This document shows, piece after piece, positions 38,218 to 46,027 of a stretch of 64,000 nt of DNA. This stretch comes from CAVRAZ01 sp963719135 (lineage in GTDB: Bacteria > Pseudomonadota > Gammaproteobacteria > DSM-19610), in the NCBI GenBank assembly GCA_963719135.1, contig CAVRAZ010000007.1, forward strand, positions 434,001-498,000. Reading direction: 5' to 3'. The position numbers and the translations under genes are program-made. Numbering within the stretch: the first letter of the stretch is position 1; every line of letters starts with the position of its first letter. The notes under the pieces were generated by a model, which saw nothing but the letters and a program-made list of their open reading frames with translations, was not told where the DNA came from and made no database searches.

Positions 38218-39192
38218 ATGACCGGACCCTCGGTGCTGGTCGTCGCGGAATTCGATGATGCGCTCCATGCCCATGCAGCGCAGCGATGCCGCGCGCTCGA
38301 ACGGCTGGAGTGCCGGGTCGAAGCCTTCGATTTGCGGGATCGGCCCGGTCTCCTGGCGAGGTTCGCCCGCAAGGATCTGCGCGCCCGGCTTCGGAAGGCC
38401 ATCGCCGACGCGAAAGCCGATCTGGTCCTGGCCATTGGCGCGGCGGGACTCGATCGCCAGACGGTGACCGAGCTGGCCGCGGTGACCTCGATTCCCTGGG
38501 TGAACTGGTTTCCCGACGACCTCCGCACCATCGAGGAGGTCACCGACCGGGCCCCCGCCTACCAGCACGTGTTCGCCGCCGGCAGCGACGTCGCGACCCG
38601 CCTGGCGAGCGTGGTCCATCGCCCGGTGGAAGTGGTGCCCCTCGCCGCCGACCCGTCGATCTATCGGCCCCTCAAGTCCAAGGACCAGTACCGCGCCAAC
38701 GTGGTCTTCGCCGGGACCGCCACCGGACGGCGGGAGGAGCTGCTGGCCGGTCTGGTGGAGTTCGGCCTGGCACTCTGGGGTCCCGGCTGGCGTCGGACCG
38801 GCCTGCGCGACTATTGCCGGGGCGAGGTTCCTAACACGGAAACGTACGTCCGCGCCTACAGCGGCGCCTCGGTGGCGATCAACATCCATCACACTGCCGG
38901 AGTCCATGGGACCGGGCCGGAAGCCTCGGTCAACCAGCGGGTCTTCGAGCTGGCCGCCATCGGCGTGCCCCAGGTGGTGGATCGGCGGGCCGACCTCGGC
39001 GCGCACTTCGAGGCCGGGACCCATCTGCTGGTCTTCGATCACGCCGAGCAGTTGCGTGATCTGGTGCGTGCCGCCCTCCAGGACTTCGCGGCCTCGGAAG
39101 CCCTCGGGATCGCCGCCCGCAAGGAGGTCCTCGCCTCCCATACCTACATGCACCGCATGCGGCGGATCCTGGCCAAGGTGGTCCGGGGCTGA
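38218..39192 (+). CDS. Glycosyltransferase, CgeB/GT4-like
   Basis: 324 aa from the ATG at 38218. The N-terminal half (SVLVVAEFDDALHAHAAQRC) and the C-terminal GT-B donor-site region (SVNQRVFELAAIGVPQVVDR, with HTAGVHGTGPEAS before it) match the CgeB-like glycosyltransferase group. Acceptor unknown; divergent pairing with a GT9 gene points to envelope polysaccharide or LPS work. Confidence 0.83.
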   Translation: MTGPSVLVVAEFDDALHAHAAQRCRALERLECRVEAFDLRDRPGLLARFARKDLRARLRKAIADAKADLVLAIGAAGLDRQTVTELAAVTSIPWVNWFPDDLRTIEEVTDRAPAYQHVFAAGSDVATRLASVVHRPVEVVPLAADPSIYRPLKSKDQYRANVVFAGTATGRREELLAGLVEFGLALWGPGWRRTGLRDYCRGEVPNTETYVRAYSGASVAINIHHTAGVHGTGPEASVNQRVFELAAIGVPQVVDRRADLGAHFEAGTHLLVFDHAEQLRDLVRAALQDFAASEALGIAARKEVLASHTYMHRMRRILAKVVRG

Positions 39193-39231
39193 GAGTGGCT
39201 CTTCCTGCCCGATCCTGATATTGTGGAAGCG

Positions 39232-39612
39232 ATGCGATTCCGGTCCCTGCGTCGATCGCGCGGGCTTCCGCTGCTCCTCCTCGTGCTTTCTCCGGCGATG
39301 GCGGGCACGGCGCTGCCGGTGCTGCACCCCTGTCCGGTCGAGAACCATGCCGCGCATCTCCGGGATGGTCACGCCGGTCATCATATGCACGGACAGGCTC
39401 CTGCTCCGTCCGACCGGGGCTCCGGGAATCACGGGTGCACCTGCATCGGATGCTGCCTGGGCACCCCGGCGATCCAGTCCTCCGCCCCCGGGCTGGCGCA
39501 GCGGGTTAGGGTATCTGCCGCCGAGCCCGCCTGGTCCTCCACCGACGCGGCCCTGCTGTTGCCCACCCTGGCGTCTTTCCTTCCTCCCGCCATCGCGCCT
39601 CCGCTCTCCTGA
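39232..39612 (+). CDS. Small exported His/Cys-rich protein, possible metal-binding
   Basis: 126 aa (or 129 from GTG 39223). A signal-type N-terminus (GLPLLLLVLSPAMAG) is followed by a His-rich stretch, HLRDGHAGHHMHGQ (about 46-60), and a Cys cluster CTCIGCC (about 69-75), then a second hydrophobic segment. It resembles the small exported proteins found beside copper or other metal TonB receptors. Metal binding is inferred from composition. Confidence 0.65.
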   Translation: MRFRSLRRSRGLPLLLLVLSPAMAGTALPVLHPCPVENHAAHLRDGHAGHHMHGQAPAPSDRGSGNHGCTCIGCCLGTPAIQSSAPGLAQRVRVSAAEPAWSSTDAALLLPTLASFLPPAIAPPLS

Positions 39613-39646
39613 AGTCTGAAGCACCACCGGAAGCTCCGGTTTCCGG

Positions 39647-39670
39647 GCGACGTCCGGCTTCGGGCGTCGC
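39647..39670 (+). terminator. Strong hairpin between the His-rich gene and the TonB receptor gene
   Basis: GCGACG-T-CC pairs with GG-G-CGTCGC (nine pairs including one G-T) around a six-base loop, followed by TTCTGATCTT. It may end or attenuate transcription after the small gene. The T-tract is weak, so factor-independent termination is uncertain. Confidence 0.45.
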
Positions 39671-39704
39671 TTCTGATCTTCATGGAGGGAGGGCTGGTCA
39701 ACAT

Positions 39705-41738
39705 ATGGTCAGGCTTTGTCGTCGCCCGTGGCCGCTGGCGCTCTGGGCCAGTGTCGTGGTGGGTACCGCCGCCTACGCTCAGGAACCGGCCGATACGGCG
39801 CATCATCCGAATGTCCTGCCGCCGCTGACCGTGCAGGGGGTTCGGGAGCGGTCGGTGGCGCCCCCGGTTGCAACCAAGGAAGTCGATTCGCTCACCCTGC
39901 GCCGGACCCAGGCCAGTGATGCCTGGGACCTGGTCCGTCGGACGGCCGGGGTCGAGGTTCACCAGCAGGGTCAGGGACCCGGGTTCGCCGCCGACGCGGT
40001 GATCCGGGGATTCACTTCGGATCACTCCGCCGATGTCCTGCTCTCGGTCGACGGGGTTCCGATCAATCTCCCCCTCCATGGCCACGCCGAGGGATATTCC
40101 GACTGGAACATCCTGTTTCCCGCCGCCGCCGACGGGCTTCGGGTGATTCATGGGCCGGCCAGCCCGTTGTACGGCGATTTCGCGTTTGGTGGTGTGGTGG
40201 AGGTCACCACGCCCTGGGCAATGCCGGGGACCACCCAGGCGGTCCGGGGATCCAGTTTCGGCGACGTCGCGGGGTGGGCGCTCGGGGGGAAGCGCCGGGA
40301 CAATCAGGGGTGGCTCGCCGGAGGACGGCTGGAACGAAGCCAGGGCTGGCGCGATCACTCGAGCTACCTGCTCGGCAACGGCATCCTCCGCTGGCGCACC
40401 CAGGTGGGCGCGGGATGGCTCGAGGGAGGGGTGCTCGGATATACGAGCGGTTGGGACTCACCCGGGTTTCTCTCGGTGGCGGACTTCAATGCTGGCCGTC
40501 TCAGCCAGTCCCAGGACTCGACCGACGGCGGTTCGTCGGGGCGGGTCGTAGTGCACTCACGATATACCCGTCTGCTCGGCCAGCACGTTGGCTTGTCCGT
40601 GCTGGGATGGGCCCAGGCGCTGTCAACCCACGTCTACCTCAACATCCCCGAGGGTGACGAAGCCCCCTCGCAAACCGACGAGCTGGATCGGCGCGGCGCG
40701 GCGGGGGGCGAAGGGCAAGTCACCATTCACACCAGGGGCGGGGAGATCAGCCTGGGAGGCAGCGGACGGTTCGACGACGTCCGCTACCGGCTCAACCACA
40801 CCGATGACCGGGTCTTCCAGGACGCCGAGGCGAGCTACGCCGGAACCTTTCACTCGCTCGCCGGGTTCGGGCGATGGCGCCATCTGGTCGGCCCCCTCCA
40901 GCTCGACCTGGGGCTGCGGCTCGATGCCCTGGGCTATCGGAGCCAGGATCGCCTCGCAGGCACCCCGTCGGAGTCCCACACCGACGTGCTGATCAGCCCG
41001 AAGTTCGGCGCGCGGCTGCTCGCGTCGGCGAATGTCGCCGTGTTAGGCTCGGTGAGTCGGGGGTTCCGCGGGGCGCCGGGGACCATCGCCGACCCGACGC
41101 TGGCGACCCAGACGGCCTGGGCCAAGGAGCTCGCGGTCGAGTTGTATCCGGCCGGGGCCCGGCTCCGTCTCGCGTTGTTCCGCCTGGACGTGCAGCACGA
41201 GCGGATCCAGGACCCGATCACCCGCGAAATCAGCGAGCTGGGCACCAGCGTCCGCCAGGGGGTTCAGGTGGATGCGGAAGTTCCCCTGACCGACCGGCTC
41301 CGGGTGACCGCGTCCGGCACGTTCAACGATGCCACGGTGGGAGAGTCTCAGGCGGCGACCGCGGCGGTCGTGCTGGATCGTCAGGCGGCGCCGGAGCCGC
41401 CTCTGCTGCACGTCGGTCCGCTCGAACCGGGGAACCCGGTGCCGGGGGTGTCGCGCTACCTCGCTCGACTGGCCCTGGACAGCCGGGTGACCTCGAGGGT
41501 GAGCGTCGGCGGACTGTTGCGGCTCAACGGTCCGTTCACTCCCATCGGGGAACCCGATGTGAAAACCGGTACCTATGTGCTGTTCGATCTCAACGGCACC
41601 GTCCATCCCGGTGGGCCGGGTTGGGCGATCGACTGGGAACTACAGAACGTGTTCAACACCCACTACCCCGAAGTGCGTTCCTCGGGGTACCTCAATCCTG
41701 GCGATCCCCGAGCGGTACGGGTCGCCCTCCGCTTCTAG
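39705..41738 (+). CDS. TonB-dependent outer membrane receptor
   Basis: 677 aa: signal peptide (PLALWASVVVGTAAYAQ), plug domain (DAWDLVRRTAGVEVHQQGQG, VDGVPINLPLHGHAEGY, IHGPASPLYGDFAFGG) and a beta barrel ending in Phe (AVRVALRF). Expected to import a metal chelate or similar ligand using TonB energy. The His-rich secreted protein before it and the lipoprotein after it suggest a metal ligand; this is inference. Confidence 0.9.
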   Translation: MVRLCRRPWPLALWASVVVGTAAYAQEPADTAHHPNVLPPLTVQGVRERSVAPPVATKEVDSLTLRRTQASDAWDLVRRTAGVEVHQQGQGPGFAADAVIRGFTSDHSADVLLSVDGVPINLPLHGHAEGYSDWNILFPAAADGLRVIHGPASPLYGDFAFGGVVEVTTPWAMPGTTQAVRGSSFGDVAGWALGGKRRDNQGWLAGGRLERSQGWRDHSSYLLGNGILRWRTQVGAGWLEGGVLGYTSGWDSPGFLSVADFNAGRLSQSQDSTDGGSSGRVVVHSRYTRLLGQHVGLSVLGWAQALSTHVYLNIPEGDEAPSQTDELDRRGAAGGEGQVTIHTRGGEISLGGSGRFDDVRYRLNHTDDRVFQDAEASYAGTFHSLAGFGRWRHLVGPLQLDLGLRLDALGYRSQDRLAGTPSESHTDVLISPKFGARLLASANVAVLGSVSRGFRGAPGTIADPTLATQTAWAKELAVELYPAGARLRLALFRLDVQHERIQDPITREISELGTSVRQGVQVDAEVPLTDRLRVTASGTFNDATVGESQAATAAVVLDRQAAPEPPLLHVGPLEPGNPVPGVSRYLARLALDSRVTSRVSVGGLLRLNGPFTPIGEPDVKTGTYVLFDLNGTVHPGGPGWAIDWELQNVFNTHYPEVRSSGYLNPGDPRAVRVALRF

Positions 41739-41759
41739 CAACGAGAAAGGATGTTCGTC

Positions 41760-42170
41760 ATGCGATCGCTTTCCCTTGCGGGTTTGGCCCTCCTGGTTGC
41801 CGTTGCGGGCTGCAGCACCGAGCCCGCCGCCGAAGATCACACCCCGGCTTCGGCTCGCCTGTTCTCGGGGTCGACCGAGCTGACCCCCACCGTCACCCTG
41901 GCCCCCGGGGTCACGACCCGGATCGAGATCCACTTCTACCATGACACTGGCGAGGAGATCACCGGCATCGAGGACGTGCACTTTGCTTCCCTCACCTTCA
42001 GCCCTTCGACCCTCGCCACGGTGACCGCGGTGAGTGGTCACCATTTCCAGTTCGACGTGACGCCCCAGGGCAGCGCGGGCACCGGCACCGTGACCGTTGG
42101 ATTCGGTCACGACGAGTTGGCCGATGAGCTCAGCCTGGGACCGTTCTCGGTGACGGTTACGGCGCCGTAG
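41760..42170 (+). CDS. Lipoprotein of the metal-uptake-like set
   Basis: 136 aa from the ATG at 41760, nine bases after GAAAGG; an earlier ATG at 41751 touches that site and is less likely. Lipobox: ALLVAVAGCSTE. The mature part is a beta-rich domain with several His (IEIHFYHDTGEE, SGHHFQFDV, GFGHDELADEL). Twenty-one bases after the receptor gene, so co-transcribed. Function unknown. Confidence 0.75.
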   Translation: MRSLSLAGLALLVAVAGCSTEPAAEDHTPASARLFSGSTELTPTVTLAPGVTTRIEIHFYHDTGEEITGIEDVHFASLTFSPSTLATVTAVSGHHFQFDVTPQGSAGTGTVTVGFGHDELADELSLGPFSVTVTAP

Positions 42171-43226
42171 GGACCGGGTCGGTGGTGGCCGCCTCGATCG
42201 CATGGGTGGGGCACATGGTGAGGAGCCCTTCCCGGACCGGCGACCACCACTGACGCTCGCTCTTCACCCGGGCGATCCGGTCGGGACCCAGCTCGAAGAT
42301 CTGAGGCGCCCGGGCGGCACAGACTCCGCACCCGATGCACCGTTCGGGCACCACCCGCACCAGGACCTCCCGCTGGGGATGCACCCCCGGGGCCAGCTCG
42401 GCGAACCCGCCGGGGATCTGGTCGAGCGCTTCCCCCACCGCCCGGTAACCCTCGGCGATCAGAAATGGGGTGCGGGTAAACGAAAACATCGAGACCCGGC
42501 CGAGCTGGGGCCGCACCAGGACGACCGGCGGAGTGGTCCAGTCCCGCAGGTGGGCGGTCGCGAGCGACTGCATCACGATCTCGAGCCCGCGGCTGTAAAC
42601 CGAGACGAATCCCTTGCGCTCGATTTCCTGGCGCTCCACCCGTCCCCCCCGACGTCGATGGCCAGAATGGGATCACGGCCGAGGGCCAGCGCCGCGCGCA
42701 CCGGGACATTCTCGACCACGGCTCCATCCACGCAGACTCGTCCCGCCACGGTGCGGGGAGGCAGAATCCCGGGCAGGGAGCACGAGGCAAACACCGCGTC
42801 GGCCACCCGGGCATGGTCGAGGCCGGGCAGGCCCCAGAGGACCTGCTGACCCGTGTTGATGTCCACCGTATTCACGACCAGGCGTCGCTTGAGATCGGCA
42901 AACCGGACTTCTCCCACCAGCTCCTTGATCAGATGATCCAGCGGTTCGGTCCGGTAGATCGCGGGAGAGAGCATCCGCTTGAGCGCCATGTCCAGGTGGG
43001 CAATCCGGAAGATGTCTTTGCGAACCAGGGCCAGCGCCCGGTCCTCCATCTCATGCACCGGGAGCCCGGTGGCCCAGGCCGCCCCGATCAGCGCCCCGAT
43101 GCTGCAGCCCACCACCCCCTGCGGGGTGAACCCCCGCTCCTCCAGCGCGCGCAGCACGCCGATGTGGGTCAGACCCTTGAGCCCGCCGCCGCTCAGAACC
43201 AGGGTGAATTGAGGGGAAGCGGTCAT
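42157..43226 (-). pseudogene. Patatin-like phospholipase fused to a ferredoxin domain, one frameshift
   Basis: The first part, from 43226, has the patatin motifs: oxyanion GGGLKGLTHIGVLRAL, nucleophile GCSIGALIGAAWA and the catalytic Asp in VCVDGAVVENVP. After LAIDVGG, next to a run of seven G near 42640, the frame shifts and continues as ERQEIERKGFVSVYSRG, which finishes the patatin domain. A ferredoxin-like end follows with CIGCGVCAARAPQIF and, about 35 residues later, MCPTHAIEA, enough for one iron-sulfur cluster. About 355 aa when joined. The frameshift is likely error; the ferredoxin tail on a lipase is unusual. Confidence 0.85.
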
Positions 43227-43243
43227 CGGCCGATATTACCCGG

Positions 43244-44395
43244 GTGAGCGCCTACCCGGTGGACACCCTTCGGCGGACCGAGTTCCCCTGGTCGGCCGAC
43301 CGGGTGTTTCTCAATCACGCCTCGACCGGCCCGTTGCCGGAACGGACCCACCGCGCGGTGGCTGAATTCAACGGCCGCCGGGCGTCCATGGCGCGGATCG
43401 CCGACGATGAACTCCAGGGCATTCTGGCAGGGGCCCGTCAGCGCGCCGCCCGGCTCATTCATGCCGAGGTGGAGGAGATCGCCCTCGCCACCAACACCAG
43501 TTTCGGGCTCAATCTCGCGGCCCGCATGCTTCCGTTCAGTCGCGGCGACATCGTGCTGGTGAGCGACCGGGAATTCCCCGCCAACGTGTTTCCCTGGAAA
43601 CAGCTCGATGATCGTGGCGTGACGATGGAGCTCCTGCCGGTAACCCGCGAAGGCTGGCCCGACGAGCCGGCCATGCTCGCCCGGATGGAGGACCCCCGGG
43701 TGCGCGCGCTGGCGGTATCCCAGGTGCAGTTTCACAACGGGTACCGCGTGGATCTCGACCGGTTGAGCGAAGCCACCCGCGCCACCGGTACCTGGCTCGT
43801 GGTGGATGCCATCCAGGCGCTCGGTCAGATTCCCCTCGATGTTCGGCGCACACCGGTCGACATCCTGTCGTGCGGAGGGCAGAAGTGGCTCCTTTCCCCG
43901 TGGGGCTCCGGATTCCTCTACGTGCGGCGGAAGCTGATCGGCGAGCTGGTGTCTCCCTTCGGGGGCTGGAGCGCCTTCCAGGGGACCGAAAACTTCACCA
44001 CCCTGTGTGATTACAGCGGGGCGCTCCGTCCCGATGCGCGGCGATTCGAGCTGGTGACCTTGCCCTTCCAGGATCTGCTGGGCCTTTCCCATTCGCTCGA
44101 TCTGCTCGATGAGCTGGGCATCGACCGCATCCAGGCCCACCTCAGGACCATCGGTACACCGCTCCTTGCCTGGGCGCGGGAGCGCGGGATCCGGCTGGCC
44201 TCCCCCACCGGCTCCAGCGCCTCCGGGATGATCTGTGTCGGTGCGGAGCGCCTGCCCGGCGCGGTGGAGGCGCTGAAACGGGCGGGCGTCACGGCTTCCC
44301 TCCGGGAAGGCGCGCTCCGCTTCGCGCCCCACTGCTACAACACGATCGAGGAAATCGAGCGGGTCGTCGAAGTCCTCGACGCTACTTCTTGCTGA
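43244..44395 (+). CDS. Class V aminotransferase / cysteine-desulfurase-like PLP enzyme
   Basis: 383 aa, GTG start. FLNHASTGPLPERTHRAV at the N-terminus, NTSFGLNLAA, VDAIQALGQIPLD and the PLP-binding Lys in SCGGQKWLLSPWGSGFLYV are class V features. The protein lacks the flexible Cys loop of IscS-type desulfurases, so an aminotransferase or lyase is more likely. It overlaps mscL tail-to-tail by 14 bases. Confidence 0.87.
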   Translation: MSAYPVDTLRRTEFPWSADRVFLNHASTGPLPERTHRAVAEFNGRRASMARIADDELQGILAGARQRAARLIHAEVEEIALATNTSFGLNLAARMLPFSRGDIVLVSDREFPANVFPWKQLDDRGVTMELLPVTREGWPDEPAMLARMEDPRVRALAVSQVQFHNGYRVDLDRLSEATRATGTWLVVDAIQALGQIPLDVRRTPVDILSCGGQKWLLSPWGSGFLYVRRKLIGELVSPFGGWSAFQGTENFTTLCDYSGALRPDARRFELVTLPFQDLLGLSHSLDLLDELGIDRIQAHLRTIGTPLLAWARERGIRLASPTGSSASGMICVGAERLPGAVEALKRAGVTASLREGALRFAPHCYNTIEEIERVVEVLDATSC

Positions 44396-44681
44396 CCGTT
44401 TCTTCCCGCAGCACCTTCTTGGCAAACCAGAATACCAGCCCGGCGACGATCAGGAAGTTGATCAGCGCCCCCAGGATCGTCCCGACCTGGATCTGCTGAT
44501 TCCCCACGGGAATCGCCCACGTTTGCCAGCTGCCGCCGATCGGGATCAACCCGATCAGGGGCATCAGCAGCCCATCGACCACCGCAGTCACCAGCGCGTT
44601 GAGTTTGCCGCCGAGGATCACGGCGATCGCCAGGCCGATGACGCCGTACTGCTTGATAAAGGCCATGAACTCTTTGAGCAT
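44382..44681 (-). CDS. mscL: Large-conductance mechanosensitive channel MscL
   Basis: Emergency pressure valve of the inner membrane; 99 aa, rather short for the family because the C-terminal bundle is truncated. N-terminal KEFMAFIKQYGVIGLAIAVI forms helix S1 and TM1, and LGALINFLIVAGLVFWFAKK is TM2. Convergent with the aminotransferase gene. Confidence 0.93.
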   Translation of the reverse strand: MLKEFMAFIKQYGVIGLAIAVILGGKLNALVTAVVDGLLMPLIGLIPIGGSWQTWAIPVGNQQIQVGTILGALINFLIVAGLVFWFAKKVLREETVSKK

Positions 44682-44708
44682 GCCCCCTCACAGGTTGGAG
44701 TGCGTGCG

Positions 44709-45968
44709 CTAGCCTGACTGGATCATCGCGTAATTCTTCTTGCCCTTCTGGAGCACCAGGTATCCCCCGGGGAGCAGGTCGTTTCGGCCCAGGCGCCGGT
44801 CCGGGCCGACCCGCTCGCCATTCACCGAGAACGCTCCGGCCTTGAGGCCACGCAGAGCGTCAGACCTGGACGTCGCGAGCTGGACCTCGACCAGAGCCTC
44901 GACGATTGGCAGCCCTTCTTCAATCTGCCCGCTTCGGGCCTGGCGGAACGGCACCTCCCTCGCAACGAACTCGAGGGTTTCCGCGTCCGCATCCCGGAGC
45001 GATCCGCCGAACAGAATTGCGCTGGCCGCGACCACCCGCCGGGAGATCTCGGAACCGTGAACCCGCTCGGTCAGCTCCTCCGCCAGGGCCCGGTGGGGAA
45101 TCCGGCGCCCCGCATCCTTCCCATGCTGTTCGACCAGGGCGCCGATCTCCTCGAGCGGACGGAAACTGAAGATCTTGAGGAGGCGTTCCACGTCGCGATC
45201 ATCGGCATTGAGCCAGAACTGGAAGAACCGGTAGGGACTGGTCTTCCGAGGGTCGAGCCAGACGTTCTCGCCTTCCGATTTGCCGAATTTCCCTCCCGAG
45301 GCCGTGGTGAGCAAAGGGCAGACCAGGCCATGGGCTTGTTCCCCTTCCCGCCGGGCGATCAGCTCGATTCCGGCGGTGATATTGCCCCACTGGTCACTCC
45401 CGCCCATCTGGAGCTCGCAGCCCTCCGAGGTGAAGAGATGATGGAAGTCGAAAGCCTGCACCAGCATGTAGGCGAACTCGGTGAAGGAGATCCCGGTCTC
45501 CATCCGGGCCTTCACCGACTCCTTCTGCAGCATGTAGTTGATGGTGAAGTGTTTGCCGGTGTCCCGGAGGAACTCCATCAGCGGGAGCGGCCGGAGCCAG
45601 GTCGCGTTGTCGAGCATGCGCGCCGAGGCCGGGCCGTCGAAGGCGAGGAACCGGCTCAGCTGTTTCCGAATGGCGTCGGTGTTCGCGTCGATCTCCTCGA
45701 GGGAAAGCATGGGACGCTCCCCCCGTTTGCCGCTCGGGTCGCCTACCAATCCGGTTCCTCCGCCCACCACCACGATCGGGAAGCCGCCCAGCCGTTGCAG
45801 CCAGGCCAGCGCCATGACCGGAATCAGGTTTCCGACATGGAGAGAATCCGCGGTGGGATCGAAGCCGACGTAGGCGGTGATCGGGTCCCGGGCGAGCCGG
45901 TCCGCCAGGCCGGGGGTCGCGTCGTGGACCAGCCCGCGGGATTCGAGGACCTGAAGGAGGTCAGGCAC
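44709..45968 (-). CDS. tyrS: Tyrosyl-tRNA synthetase
   Basis: Class I synthetase, 419 aa from the GTG at 45968 (GAGG nine bases upstream); a longer in-frame start at 46052 would run into the divergent PBP gene. Catalytic motifs: DSLHVGNLIPV (HIGH-like), GGGTGLVGDPSGK, GSDQWGNITAGIELI, and KFGKSEG (KMSKS-like). The C-terminal S4 domain (LRGLKAGAFSVNGERV) binds tRNA. Confidence 0.95.
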   Translation of the reverse strand: MPDLLQVLESRGLVHDATPGLADRLARDPITAYVGFDPTADSLHVGNLIPVMALAWLQRLGGFPIVVVGGGTGLVGDPSGKRGERPMLSLEEIDANTDAIRKQLSRFLAFDGPASARMLDNATWLRPLPLMEFLRDTGKHFTINYMLQKESVKARMETGISFTEFAYMLVQAFDFHHLFTSEGCELQMGGSDQWGNITAGIELIARREGEQAHGLVCPLLTTASGGKFGKSEGENVWLDPRKTSPYRFFQFWLNADDRDVERLLKIFSFRPLEEIGALVEQHGKDAGRRIPHRALAEELTERVHGSEISRRVVAASAILFGGSLRDADAETLEFVAREVPFRQARSGQIEEGLPIVEALVEVQLATSRSDALRGLKAGAFSVNGERVGPDRRLGRNDLLPGGYLVLQKGKKNYAMIQSG

Positions 45969-46027
45969 TCGCGGAGTCCTCGATGGAGAGCATGGTGCTG
46001 TCAAGGTAATCCTGCTTAGCTTCCGGT

